Shown here piece after piece: positions 16,500 to 25,999 of a DNA stretch of 35,722 nt. Each line of letters opens with the position of its first letter. Position 1 is the first letter of the stretch. The translations under genes were made by a program, and so were the position numbers. The notes beneath the pieces were generated by a model. The model saw only the letters and a list, made by a program, of their open reading frames with translations, was not told the origin of the DNA and ran no database searches. This DNA is from an uncultured Ruminococcus sp. (lineage in GTDB: Bacteria > Bacillota > Clostridia > Oscillospirales > Ruminococcaceae): positions 1-35,722 of the forward strand of contig UQYQ01000023.1 in NCBI GenBank assembly GCA_900545345.1, read 5' to 3'.

Positions 16500-18235
16500 T
16501 GATCAATAAACTACTGATTGCAACGGTTAGCGAGAGCAAAAAGTATGTGGCAGGAAATGTGATTTTGCAATGGTGCTCTCTTGCGGCGAATATCAGCATG
16601 ATGACCAGTATTACATATTTGATGCAAGACTTATTTAGAAAGACAGCTGATATCAAAAGTATCATAATGACAGCGATTGCCGCTGTTATTGCGGTTATTA
16701 TCCGATTTGTATGCACCGTAGGCACTTCCCGCATGGGATATATGTCGTCAAAGGCAGTGAAAAAAACACTTCGTGAAAATATATACCGAAAACTTTTAAA
16801 ACTCGGTACTTCCTATAACGAACAGGTAAAAACCTCAGAGGTTGTTCAGGTGGCGGTGGAAGGTGTAGATCAGCTTGAAACCTACTTCGGCGCATATCTG
16901 CCGCAGTTTTTCTACGCCATGCTTGCACCGCTGACGCTGTTTGTGTACTTGTGCTTTATCAATATACCTTCAGCAATCGTTCTGATTGTGTGTGTTCCGC
17001 TGATTCCCATTGCAATAGCAGCGGTTCAGACATGGGCGAAAAAGTTACTGTCTAAGTACTGGGGACAGTACACGGCGTTGGGTGATACATTCCTTGAAAA
17101 CTTGCAGGGACTGACAACTCTGAAAATTTATCAGGCGGATGGCTTTAAAAATGAAGAAATGAACAGAGAATCGGAAAAGTTCCGTAAGATTACCATGAAA
17201 GTGCTGACCATGCAGCTTAATTCCATTACGATTATGGATCTCATTGCTTACGGTGGTGCGGCTTTGGGCGTAATCATGGCGGCGATACAATATCGAAGCG
17301 GACATGTCACGCTTGCCGGGTGTCTTTTAATTATTTTGCTTGCGGCAGATTTCTTTATTCCTATGAGACAACTCGGTTCGTTTTTTCACATTGCAATGAA
17401 CGGTATGGCGGCAAGCGATAAAATATTCCGTTTGCTGGATCTGCCTGAGGCAGAAAGTAAAATAGAAAGAGTTCCTGCGGACTGTTCGATTATCTGTTCA
17501 GATCTGCATTTTTCCTATGATGCTGACAGAGAAATTCTTCATGGAATAGATATGCGTTTTCCAAAAGGCTCGTTTACTTCTATCATTGGCAAATCAGGTT
17601 GCGGAAAATCAACGATTGCTGCAATTCTGATGGGACGGAACAAAGGCTATACAGGCTCCGTTACAGTCGGCGGGACAGAGCTTTCAGAAATTAACGAAGC
17701 AAGTTTAATGCAAAACTTTACCTATATCAGTCATCAAAGCTATCTGTTCAAAGGAACGGTGAGGGAGAATCTTTTGATAGGTAAACCCAATGCTGACGAC
17801 AGCGAGCTGTGGACAGTGCTTAAACGGGTAAAACTTGACGGATTTTTTAAAAGTGAAAACGGTCTCGACACGCCTCTCTCCGAAAAAGCAGGCAATCTTT
17901 CTGGCGGTCAGTGTCAGCGTCTGGCACTGGCAAGAGCACTGCTTCACGACAGTCCCGTATATATCTTTGATGAAGCTACCTCTAACATTGATGTGGAGAG
18001 TGAAAATGATATTATGAGAGAGATTCATTCGATCGCAAAGATAAAAACAGTGATTCTTATATCTCATCGTCTTGCTAATGCAACGGATTCAGACAATATT
18101 TATGTTATGGAAAAAGGTTCTGTCAAAGAGCGTGGAAATCATGAAGAACTGATTGCAAAAGACGGAGTATATGCGCAGCTTTGGTATGCACAACAGAATC
18201 TTGAAAACTATGGGAAGGACGGTACAGACACATGA
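16496..18235 (+). CDS. ABC transporter permease/ATPase, CydD-like half
   Basis: This 579-residue exporter-type half transporter has six membrane helices over about residues 15-310 and an ATPase domain with Walker A GKSGCGKST near 368, signature LSGGQCQRL near 465 and Walker B VYIFDEATSNID. The membrane domain carries the string YGGAALGVIMAAIQYRSGHVTLAG seen in CydD/LolD-independent thiol-exporter proteins. The start ATG 16496 overlaps the repressor stop. It pairs with the next gene (four-base overlap). CydDC exports cysteine/glutathione and binds haem in E. coli; related pairs such as PefCD export haem or porphyrin. Here a role in haem or thiol balance is inferred from the operon. Confidence 0.75.
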   Translation: MMINKLLIATVSESKKYVAGNVILQWCSLAANISMMTSITYLMQDLFRKTADIKSIIMTAIAAVIAVIIRFVCTVGTSRMGYMSSKAVKKTLRENIYRKLLKLGTSYNEQVKTSEVVQVAVEGVDQLETYFGAYLPQFFYAMLAPLTLFVYLCFINIPSAIVLIVCVPLIPIAIAAVQTWAKKLLSKYWGQYTALGDTFLENLQGLTTLKIYQADGFKNEEMNRESEKFRKITMKVLTMQLNSITIMDLIAYGGAALGVIMAAIQYRSGHVTLAGCLLIILLAADFFIPMRQLGSFFHIAMNGMAASDKIFRLLDLPEAESKIERVPADCSIICSDLHFSYDADREILHGIDMRFPKGSFTSIIGKSGCGKSTIAAILMGRNKGYTGSVTVGGTELSEINEASLMQNFTYISHQSYLFKGTVRENLLIGKPNADDSELWTVLKRVKLDGFFKSENGLDTPLSEKAGNLSGGQCQRLALARALLHDSPVYIFDEATSNIDVESENDIMREIHSIAKIKTVILISHRLANATDSDNIYVMEKGSVKERGNHEELIAKDGVYAQLWYAQQNLENYGKDGTDT

Positions 18236-19890
18236 AAAAAAGAAACGGATTTACGGTAATGATAAGACTGATTGGAATTGTGAAACCGCTCGCAGGTTTT
18301 ATGATTCTTGCGATTTTCATGGGTCTGATCGGACACCTTTGTGCTGCTTTTATCACGATTTTCGGCGGTTATGCCATACTTGACCTTATGCATTTTCATA
18401 CACCGCTTGGACTGTCAGCATTGTTTTTATCGGTTGGAGTATTTGCTCTTCTGCGCGGAATTCTTCGTTATGCAGAGCAGGCGTGCAATCACTTTATTGC
18501 GTTCAAACTACTTGCACTTATCAGAGATAAGGTTTTTCAGGTTCTGAGAAAACTTTGCCCTGCAAAGCTGGAAGGCAAAGACAAGGGAGATTTAATTTCC
18601 GTCATTACATCGGACATTGAGCTTCTGGAAGTGTTCTATGCGCATACTATCTCTCCGGCGGCAATTGCACTCTTATTTACGGTTGTGCTGTGCCTGTTCA
18701 TTGGAAGCTATCACCCGATCCTCGGGATTATAGCACTTGTTGCATATATAACTGCAGGAGTAATTATTCCTGTTGTGACATCAAAACTCAGCGGTGACGA
18801 CGGAATAAGGTTCCGTACTAAATCGGGGAACTTGAGCAGCTTTGTTCTCGATAGTTTGCGCGGACTTTCCGAAACGATTCAGTACGGACAAGGCGAAAAG
18901 CGTCTTTGCGAGATGAATGAGAGAACAGACGAGCTGTCAAAGGACGAAGCACGAATGAAACGCACGGCAGGTCGCAACACGGCAGTAACAAATACAGCAA
19001 TCCTTGTTTTTGATATCGCTATGCTGTTTGTGTCGGCGGTGCTGTATCAAAGCGGTGCGGTAGATTTTTCAGGTGTTCTGATTCCGACGATTGCTCTGAT
19101 GAGCTCTTTTGGTCCCTGTGTGGCGTTGGCAAATCTCGGAAGTACCTTGCAGAATACTTTTGCTGCCGGCAACCGTGTACTGGATATTCTTGACGAAACG
19201 CCTGCGGTTGAAGAAGTAACGGGCAAAGATGAAAAAATTTTCAACGGTGCTTCCGCCGAAAAAGTTACTTTTTCTTATGGAGCAGAAACAATTCTTGACA
19301 ATGTATCCCTGCAAATCCCCGAAGGCTCGGTTGTGGGCATTATTGGGCGGAGCGGCAGCGGAAAATCCACATTGCTCAAGCTGTTTATGCGATTTTGGAA
19401 TGTGCAAAAGGGCTGCATAAAAATTTCCGACACTGACATTTCCTGCATCAATTCAACAAATCTTCGAAATACGGAAAGCTTTGTAACTCAGGAAACTCAC
19501 TTGTTCCACGACAGCATAAAAAACAATCTGCGTATCGCAAATCTCGGTGCGACAGATGTAGACATAGAAGAAGCCTGCAAAAAGGCATCGGTGCACGACT
19601 TTATCATGAGTTTGCCACAGGGTTATGATACTCCCGTAGGAGAGCTTGGTGACACACTATCGGGCGGAGAACGGCAGAGACTTGGTCTGGCACGTGCATT
19701 TTTACATAACGCACCGTTTATGCTTCTCGACGAACCTACGAGTAACCTTGACAGTTTGAATGAAGCGGTAATCTTAAAATCACTTCAAGAAGAACGAGAG
19801 AATAAAACCGTTGTACTGGTATCTCACCGTCAGTCTACTATGCGCATTGCTGACAAAGTCTATTCTGTAGAGCATGGGAGGATGAGCTGA
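18232..19890 (+). CDS. ABC transporter permease/ATPase, CydC-like partner half
   Basis: This 552-residue partner of the preceding gene overlaps it by ATGA. Membrane helices span about residues 12-300, with the CydC-like RYAEQACNHFIAFKLLALIRDKVFQVLRKL string near 80-110. The ATPase domain has Walker A GRSGSGKST near 374, signature LSGGERQRLGLARAF near 477 and Walker B MLLDEPTSNLDSLNE. It works with the CydD-like half in the membrane. Translational coupling continues into the next gene, as the stop at 19888-19890 overlaps the ATG at 19890. Confidence 0.75.
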   Translation: MKKRNGFTVMIRLIGIVKPLAGFMILAIFMGLIGHLCAAFITIFGGYAILDLMHFHTPLGLSALFLSVGVFALLRGILRYAEQACNHFIAFKLLALIRDKVFQVLRKLCPAKLEGKDKGDLISVITSDIELLEVFYAHTISPAAIALLFTVVLCLFIGSYHPILGIIALVAYITAGVIIPVVTSKLSGDDGIRFRTKSGNLSSFVLDSLRGLSETIQYGQGEKRLCEMNERTDELSKDEARMKRTAGRNTAVTNTAILVFDIAMLFVSAVLYQSGAVDFSGVLIPTIALMSSFGPCVALANLGSTLQNTFAAGNRVLDILDETPAVEEVTGKDEKIFNGASAEKVTFSYGAETILDNVSLQIPEGSVVGIIGRSGSGKSTLLKLFMRFWNVQKGCIKISDTDISCINSTNLRNTESFVTQETHLFHDSIKNNLRIANLGATDVDIEEACKKASVHDFIMSLPQGYDTPVGELGDTLSGGERQRLGLARAFLHNAPFMLLDEPTSNLDSLNEAVILKSLQEERENKTVVLVSHRQSTMRIADKVYSVEHGRMS

Positions 19891-20231
19891 TGGAAAAGAA
19901 TATACAGTCAAAGCGTGAACTGGAAAAATCTATGGTATCTCAGATGATTGCCCTATACTGCAGAAAGAATCACAAAACAAAAAAAGGACTTTGTTCGGAC
20001 TGTGCCGAGCTTGACAGATATGCAAGATTGCGAAGTGACAAATGCCCGTTTATGGAGACAAAAACCTTTTGCTCAAATTGCAAGGTGCATTGCTATAAGC
20101 CGGAAATGCGTGAGAAGATTCGTGCGGTAATGCGTTTTGCAGGACCTCGAATGATCTTTCATCACCCTGTGGCGGCAATCCGGCATGTGATAGAAACAAA
20201 AAAAGAAAGAAAGCGATTGGAAAAAGAATGA
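19890..20231 (+). CDS. YgbA-family (nitrous oxide-stimulated promoter family) Cys-rich protein
   Basis: This 113-residue cytosolic protein has a set of conserved cysteines: YCRKNHKTKKGLCSDCAELDRYA, then RSDKCPFMETKTFCSNCKVHCYKPEMR. The remainder is basic and ends in a charged helix. This is the pattern of the YgbA family (PF11756), known in enterobacteria from genes induced by nitrosative stress. The cysteines suggest metal or iron-sulphur binding. It overlaps both neighbours, so it is translated as part of the transporter-repressor operon. Its function here is unknown. Confidence 0.75.
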   Translation: MEKNIQSKRELEKSMVSQMIALYCRKNHKTKKGLCSDCAELDRYARLRSDKCPFMETKTFCSNCKVHCYKPEMREKIRAVMRFAGPRMIFHHPVAAIRHVIETKKERKRLEKE

Positions 20232-20671
20232 ATATTAAAAAGGTTCTATATGTGATTTTAGGTTGCACCGGGCTGGCACTCGGTGCTATAGGAGCAATAT
20301 TGCCGCTTCTACCTGCATTTCCGTTTTTACTGCTTGCGGCGTTTTGCTTTGCCGAAAGCTCTGAAAGACTGCATAACTGGTTTTTTGGAACAAAGCTATA
20401 TAAAAACAACTTGGAAAATTATATAAAAGGCAAAGGTATGACATGGAAAACAAAAATCCGTATCATGATTACTGTAACACTGCTTATGAGCGTTGGTTTT
20501 ACTATGATGATGCTGAAAGAGATTTATATTCCGTGTGCAATTCTTGCAGGGGTGTGGGTATTTCATATTGTTTATTTTATTTTCGGCGTTAAAACGATTA
20601 AAACCGATGAAAAAAAGATTATAAAACTTGTAAATTGTCAGAAAAAAATCAAACTTAATGTATTTATATAA
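20228..20671 (+). CDS. DUF454 (YbaN-like) inner-membrane protein
   Basis: This 147-residue protein has a Gly/Leu-rich N-terminal membrane hairpin (VLYVILGCTGLALGAIGAILPLLPAFPFLLLAAFCFAESSERLHNW), the defining DUF454 string, and two further helices near residues 78-112 followed by a Lys-rich tail. It starts at ATG 20228 within the preceding gene and is the last gene of the operon. The family is often found beside haem or iron genes; no activity is established as far as I know. Confidence 0.8.
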   Translation: MNIKKVLYVILGCTGLALGAIGAILPLLPAFPFLLLAAFCFAESSERLHNWFFGTKLYKNNLENYIKGKGMTWKTKIRIMITVTLLMSVGFTMMMLKEIYIPCAILAGVWVFHIVYFIFGVKTIKTDEKKIIKLVNCQKKIKLNVFI

Positions 20672-20708
20672 GATTAAATTTGATGTGACAAAATTTTGTA
20701 AAAGTAAT

Positions 20709-20746
20709 AAATGAATTCGGTTACAATTATCCGAATTCATTTTTAA
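20709..20746 (+). terminator. Intrinsic terminator of the haem island operon
   Basis: AATGAATTCGG (710-720 of the 20-kb block) and CCGAATTCATT (20731-20741) form a perfect stem with a ten-base loop, followed by TTTTT. It lies 38 bp after the DUF454 stop and ends the long transcript. Confidence 0.8.
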
Positions 20747-20882
20747 ATCATTGATATACGACAAAAATAAGCAATGTTAAACTTAAACTGACAAGAACTT
20801 CACTTTCGATAAATTACTTATATTAGATGGTAAAACCGATCGAAATGGAAAATACACCATAGCAATTATACTCTGATTTGAA

Positions 20883-21146
20883 CATATATTGGCGTGACAA
20901 CATAGACTGACAACGCAAAACGGCATAGGCTTACAGGATATGCTGTCGTGCGGTTGGGAGATGCCATATGCAATCGGCACGATACTTCCAGGAAATCGAA
21001 AGATTGGCGGCACTGTAAAGATTGCAGAACGACTGTAAATATCAATGACTGTGATTTACTCGGTAAAATAACGGAATTGCTCAATACGGTTATTGCAAAT
21101 TCTGATATAATACAATTATCAGATTCGCAGGCAATTAAAGCGTGCC
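20883..21146 (+). pseudogene. Recombinase C-terminal fragment (remnant 1)
   Basis: A short open stretch reads WRHCKDCRTTVNINDCDLLGKITELLNTVIANSDII. This resembles the zinc-ribbon and helical tail of a serine-recombinase-associated protein (Cys pairs, then DLL-x-x-ITELLN). No catalytic domain precedes it. Bases 20747-20882 hold nothing I can identify. The fragment runs directly into remnant 2, so a deletion has joined two mobile-element genes. The family call is from memory of the pattern, not a search. Confidence 0.4.
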
Positions 21147-21512
21147 TTGATGGAAATATTCGCAGATAAAGGAATCTCAGGCACAAGCTTTAAAAGGCAC
21201 GACGAATCCATATCATGGTTTGCCCGAAACACTGTCGAATTTCATAAAATGCTGAATGCCATATCTGTCAATACGGTGAAAAACTTTGACGAAGCCAAGG
21301 CAACAAAACTGATGAATGAAAAAAGCCGATTGAAACAGCAGCTCGCTCAGTATGTGGATGTACAACAGAAAAGAGAAAACGCAAAATCCCGCCTTGATGA
21401 AATATATACGATACTCGACGGTTTCAAAAATCATCTTTTAACATACGATGACCAAATTATTCGGCAGATACTTGAATGTATAGTGGTGGAATCGAAAGAA
21501 AAAATAAAGATA
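21147..21512 (+). pseudogene. Serine recombinase with internal deletion (remnant 2)
   Basis: The frame starts with MEIFADKGISGTSFKRHDE, the conserved stretch of resolvase/invertase catalytic domains (ADEGISGT-type). It is followed at once by SWFARNTVEF (normally about 40 residues further on, in ISRFARNTV) and then by a coiled-coil and C-terminal segment (KATKLMNEKSRLKQQLAQYVDVQ to DQIIRQILECIVVESKEKIKI). The catalytic Ser region and the large middle are gone. The open frame runs on to 21608 into the 3' end of the opposite gene, so its original stop is lost. It marks an old integration or excision event at the edge of the iron island. Confidence 0.7.
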
Positions 21513-21537
21513 AATCCCCCGGCTATGCCGGGGGATT
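21513..21537 (-). terminator. Strong GC hairpin, terminator of the dockerin gene
   Basis: AATCCCCCGGC-TAT-GCCGGGGGATT is a perfect 11-bp stem with a three-base loop. On the minus strand it is followed by TTATCTTTATTTTTT, so it serves the gene ending at 21543. On the + strand the following bases (GTACCTT) are a poor T-run. Confidence 0.75.
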
Positions 21538-21542
21538 GTACC

Positions 21543-24500
21543 TTAATTTATATACTTTCTTTGAAGAATAATACTGTCAAAAACATCTATACGACCATCA
21601 CCATTTAAATCTGCAAGCATAAACTGAAATTCACTTAACTGTGCTCCGCCTACAATACTCAAAGAAGCTATGTTAAAGTTTAAATTACCTTTGCTTACAA
21701 TTTCAAGCTCTTTTGCAATAATAGTACCGGTGATATTTAAATCGTCACTTGTTATGGTAACCTTACCATTAGGAGCATATATAAATCCGTTTATTGTTAC
21801 CTTGTCAGAGGTAATTGAAATGTCACCTTTTTCAGAATAAATTACTGAGGAAGTTTTAAATTGTTCTGCATTATCAACAGATATATCATAAGTTGCTTTA
21901 ACATTACCGGTTACATTAAAACCGCCATGAAACTTTAGATATCCGTTCTTACTGTAAGTATCTTTAATTTCTTCCATATCTCTGTTAGGATATAAATCTT
22001 TACCATTTATTTTAGTATCGGGATTAGTTTGTGTAGTAAAGTCATATACTTTCATATCTTCATTAGAAAAATACCATTCCATCATGTTTTCATCAGAGAA
22101 AGTACTGTTAATTATTTCTGTTGGGAATGCTTCTTCATCATCGTCAACCTTTTTATAGTTTAAATTGCTTCCTCCAACAGCGTCATTTAGATGCCTTGCA
22201 GTTAATGTGCCGTTAATATGAGCAACTCCGCCAAGAATATTCATTGTTCCATTAGCGGCTACATCTCCGTTTACAGTTATATTGTTAGCGTTAAAAGTCA
22301 AATCTCCGTCGCTTCCGGTTTGAATAAATTGATAGTTACATAATAAATATCGTCTTAAAATTATTAAATCTTCTTTATCAATAGAACCGTTAAGATTTAA
22401 ATCACCTACAGAATATGTTTTTATATCAATGTATTTTTCCTTCGTTTCAGGGTCTTTTGTCACTGTGATATAATATCCAACATTCTTTTTTTCACCAAAC
22501 TCTGTTACTAGTGTAGTTCCATAATAAGTACCTACATCAGGATCGTCGAAATCAAAAACATCAACACCTGCTAAGCTAACATAACCGGAAAAATCGGTGT
22601 ATTTTATTATTTCTTTATAATCTGTCATATTGGTGTTATTATTTCTGCTGTAATTGTAAAATTCGCCCCAGTTATTTGCTCTGATAGCTATATTTCCGAT
22701 TCCGGCATAATCATTAATTTTGTAATATATTTTTTTATTTAGTTGTAATTGATCTTCATCTGAAATAGTAAATGTTACAGTATGTCCATTGAATACTCCA
22801 TATAAATATAAATTATATTCGTCTGTAACGTTGTATACATTTCCATAAACAATGTTAGGATGTTTAAGTATATCTTTAAAGTTTATATAATTCTTGTAGT
22901 GTTTATAATTACAAGGATTAATAATAACTGAAAATGAATCTAATTTATTTTCTGCGTCTGTATATAATTTGTATCCTTGAGAAACTTCTTTTGTTCGGTA
23001 TTCGCATGCAGAAATGTTTTCCGGAAGGGAAAGCGAAACATTTACATCGTGATCGGGATTGGAAATTACCTTATGTATTACAACATTTATATTATTCTTG
23101 TTAGGGAAATTATAATCTGTTTCACTTAAAACACCAGACTCATTATTATCATTAACAATTATAGTTTCACCATTTTCATTGACATACGAATAATAAATAT
23201 TGTTTTTTTCCAGTGTTTCTTTAATTTTACCTAAATGTAAATCTTTTTTTCTATATCCATAATAACTTTCACTTTCTGCTCCGAAGTTTTTTTGACCTTT
23301 CAAATATGCTGCACCTTGAGGTTCGGTATAATACCATATCATGTCTTTATCAGATTGAGAAGCTTTTTCGTTAACCCCAATCATTGCAAATGCGTGAGTA
23401 GGGCTGCCTAATCCTATACTTTTTAAAGTGTTTACTTCTAAATTATTAATTATATCTTGAAGTGTACTTGAATATCCTCCGCACACAATATATCCGGTTG
23501 CTATATTTCCGAAAGTATGTGCAGACATGTCCAAATAATCTATGTAATTCTCATTATCAAAACTATAAACTACTTTATCAAAATAGCCGGACTTAGCTAA
23601 CCATCCTGTATAATAACTGTTGCTGGTTATCCATTTTTGTATAGCATAAACTGCTTCATAGGGATCCTTTTCGGCTAATTCCTTCCATCCCATTTTTTTA
23701 ATTAAATCTTTGCAAAAACTCTTTTCATATATACTCATTGTTGGTGAAGATTTTAAAATTGCAAGTGTAAGTTGAGCTTTAAGTGACTCTTCATCTTTAA
23801 ATATTCCTGCACCCTTGGTAAATGCTCCTGTACCAACATTTTCATACGTTAAAATAATTTCATCTTTATCAAAAGTAAAATCTGAGTATGATAATTCCTT
23901 TCCATCTACCGATATTGAGGAAATTGCTGCATCAACAAATGCTTTATGGTCAATTTTAGGAGCATTATTTGAATCTATGATAATATTTATACCTTTTTTA
24001 TTTTCAAATGCATTACCTTCAACAACATCATAATAAGAAATATTTACATCATTCGATGTAGAATTATATCTATACAATCTGCTGTATGTGCTTGATGTAG
24101 GGGATAATGATTCATAAATTACCATTGTGTTATTTTTATTTGTTTTATACCACTTTGTCTTATCAAAGGTTTTAGGATACAACTCTATGTCTCTGCCTAA
24201 TGTAATATTTAATATATCATTATATTCTTTATTTTCAATTAATCTTACTGCTTTTATATCTGCTTTTTTACCTTTTGAATTAGTTAAATTGTTGGTGACA
24301 AATGTTCCGTTAGAATATTCATCAGGAACAAAATCATATATACAGTTATTTATTACTAAATAATTATTGTCAGAGAAGTCTGTATATTTTGAATCATTAT
24401 CATCATTATTCATCCAATTTGATGATTCTGGTATAAAAATTAAATCCGTTTTATTCTTGTTATAAAGGATACCATTTTCATCATTTGAATAATTTGCATT

Positions 24501-25352
24501 GTCTTTATCTACAGTAATATATGCTAAACTATTCATATTAACAAAAGCATTATTCCACATATATTCAAGAGATGCGGGAATAGTTATTTGTTCAATTTTA
24601 TTACAGTATATGAAAATACTATATTCAATGTTTTTTACTCCGTTTTCTAGAACGGCAGTTTCGAGTTTTTCACACCCAAAAAAAGCTTGTTGTCGAATTT
24701 GTTCAGAGCAAATTTTGATTGTTCTAAGTGATTTACAATCCATAAAAGCCCATATATTTATTTCTTTAATATTAGGTGTCAGTTTGTTAATATCGCTGTT
24801 ATATATTTTTTCTCCATTATTTATTGCAAAAGATTTTATTGTTGTGAGATTTGTGAATCCGGCAAATGCAAATTTACCGATTTGTGTTATTTTGTCATTT
24901 ATTGCTATTGTATGTATCGTGTCTCTGTATGCCACCCAAGGTGCATCAGAATAACCTTCATAATCATCAATTGCTCCTTTACCGGATATGGTTAGGATGC
25001 CGTTAGAGAAAGTATATGTAGCGTTATTGCCACATGAACCTTCATCATATGTTATAGTTTCACTACTATTTGAATTTCTTTTCGCTTTACTTCTTTGATA
25101 ATCTTTCACATCAAGAATTATCTCTTCAGTTTCATTTTCAGAGTAATTATTTGTTAAATGTGGATAGTTAAAATCATAGTCTGATTCTGGCGAAGTAAAT
25201 AACTCACGGTCATTCACATCTAAAGGCTGTAAAGAAATTGATGATGTACTTTGTTCTGTTTCATTATCTGCTGAAATAAGCAAAATATTACTGTTTGCCA
25301 GCATTGTTATTGAAAGCATTGCTGCAAATATTTTTTTTATTCCTGTTGTCAT
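21543..25352 (-). CDS. Secreted LRR / transglutaminase-like / split-dockerin / bactofilin-like protein
   Basis: This 1269-residue protein has a signal peptide at residues 1-28. BspA-type leucine-rich repeats lie at about 90-260 (ITQIGKFAFAGFTNLTTI). A transglutaminase-like core at about 560-700 has Cys near 620 (IVCGGYSSTLQDIINN), His near 652 (SPTHAFAMIGVN) and a WYYTEPQG strand. The calcium loop DLNLNGSIDKED with its helix lies near 985-1005. About 240 residues of short beta repeats follow (ITVNGDVAANGTMNI, DISITSDKVTINGFIYAPNGKVTI), reminiscent of bactofilins. A second loop, DLNGDGRIDVFD, ends the protein at 1246-1269. The two loops together resemble one dockerin type I module opened by an insertion. 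ATG 25352 is preceded by GGAGGACCG. Likely surface or cellulosome-type attachment; partner unknown. Its promoter is the 21-bp repeat type at 25864-25932, giving a leader of about 500 nt. Confidence 0.75.
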   Translation of the reverse strand: MTTGIKKIFAAMLSITMLANSNILLISADNETEQSTSSISLQPLDVNDRELFTSPESDYDFNYPHLTNNYSENETEEIILDVKDYQRSKAKRNSNSSETITYDEGSCGNNATYTFSNGILTISGKGAIDDYEGYSDAPWVAYRDTIHTIAINDKITQIGKFAFAGFTNLTTIKSFAINNGEKIYNSDINKLTPNIKEINIWAFMDCKSLRTIKICSEQIRQQAFFGCEKLETAVLENGVKNIEYSIFIYCNKIEQITIPASLEYMWNNAFVNMNSLAYITVDKDNANYSNDENGILYNKNKTDLIFIPESSNWMNNDDNDSKYTDFSDNNYLVINNCIYDFVPDEYSNGTFVTNNLTNSKGKKADIKAVRLIENKEYNDILNITLGRDIELYPKTFDKTKWYKTNKNNTMVIYESLSPTSSTYSRLYRYNSTSNDVNISYYDVVEGNAFENKKGINIIIDSNNAPKIDHKAFVDAAISSISVDGKELSYSDFTFDKDEIILTYENVGTGAFTKGAGIFKDEESLKAQLTLAILKSSPTMSIYEKSFCKDLIKKMGWKELAEKDPYEAVYAIQKWITSNSYYTGWLAKSGYFDKVVYSFDNENYIDYLDMSAHTFGNIATGYIVCGGYSSTLQDIINNLEVNTLKSIGLGSPTHAFAMIGVNEKASQSDKDMIWYYTEPQGAAYLKGQKNFGAESESYYGYRKKDLHLGKIKETLEKNNIYYSYVNENGETIIVNDNNESGVLSETDYNFPNKNNINVVIHKVISNPDHDVNVSLSLPENISACEYRTKEVSQGYKLYTDAENKLDSFSVIINPCNYKHYKNYINFKDILKHPNIVYGNVYNVTDEYNLYLYGVFNGHTVTFTISDEDQLQLNKKIYYKINDYAGIGNIAIRANNWGEFYNYSRNNNTNMTDYKEIIKYTDFSGYVSLAGVDVFDFDDPDVGTYYGTTLVTEFGEKKNVGYYITVTKDPETKEKYIDIKTYSVGDLNLNGSIDKEDLIILRRYLLCNYQFIQTGSDGDLTFNANNITVNGDVAANGTMNILGGVAHINGTLTARHLNDAVGGSNLNYKKVDDDEEAFPTEIINSTFSDENMMEWYFSNEDMKVYDFTTQTNPDTKINGKDLYPNRDMEEIKDTYSKNGYLKFHGGFNVTGNVKATYDISVDNAEQFKTSSVIYSEKGDISITSDKVTINGFIYAPNGKVTITSDDLNITGTIIAKELEIVSKGNLNFNIASLSIVGGAQLSEFQFMLADLNGDGRIDVFDSIILQRKYIN

Positions 25353-25447
25353 TGTCGGTCCTCCGTTAAAAAAATTTTTATAAGACGTATGATATAAATC
25401 TGAAAATATTGTTAAATTATTTACTTTTATTTTGGATTATAAATTAA

Positions 25448-25466
25448 CCCACTTGTAATAAGTGGG
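25448..25466 (-). promoter_or_regulatory. Leader hairpin in the dockerin-gene message
   Basis: CCCACTT-GTAAT-AAGTGGG forms a 7-bp stem with no T-run on either strand. It lies 96 bp before the start codon, in the long predicted 5' leader. From 25467 to 25863 I see only AT-rich sequence without a gene. Confidence 0.4.
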
Positions 25467-25863
25467 AATTTGCCTGATTGAATATTTTTTTGAAATAAAT
25501 ATATACAGAAATATCGTTATTTATATTTGTTAATGAATCGTTTATACATAAATTTTTATATTGTTAATCAATTTTGCTTTTTTATGGCAATCCTTTTTAC
25601 AACCTCCTTTGTATCTTTAAATTTTGATTTCTTTATCATGACCGCTATGTTCATGATATTCATGGATAATTAATGGTGGATATGTTTTTTCACAAAATAT
25701 AGTTATTATTATCTTCAAAAACAGTAAACTGACGATATACATTAAACTGCTTATAAAAACAACTTTTTTTAATACTAGCACAAGTGTTTTGTTAACTATA
25801 TTGACTGCATACTTTAATTAATTTTTTATTTAGTTTTACATATTTATACATACTTCCATTTGT

Positions 25864-25932
25864 ATTATAAATAACAAACTTTAAAAGCTCAATAATTGGT
25901 TCGTGATTGGTATTCCTCAATTCGTAATTGGT
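25864..25932 (-). promoter_or_regulatory. 21-bp direct-repeat promoter, copy 1 (dockerin gene)
   Basis: On the + strand the repeats are TTCGTGATTGGT (25900-25911) and TTCGTAATTGGT (25921-25932), period 21 bp. Read on the minus strand they precede a promoter with TTGAGC as -35, a 17-bp spacer and TATAAT as -10 (25869-25864). Exactly 30 bp separate the proximal repeat from the -10. Copies with the same geometry lie at 29276-29344 and 35659-35722. Confidence 0.75.
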
Positions 25933-25999
25933 CAACTTTTGTCGAATTTTATTTTAGTTTAACGAGTTATTTCACCGATTCATTATTCCTATCTATCTC

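Noticed and set aside
21513..21608. C-terminal part of the recombinase frame
   Set aside because: It runs through the terminator and the opposite gene's 3' end; the recombinase similarity ends before it.
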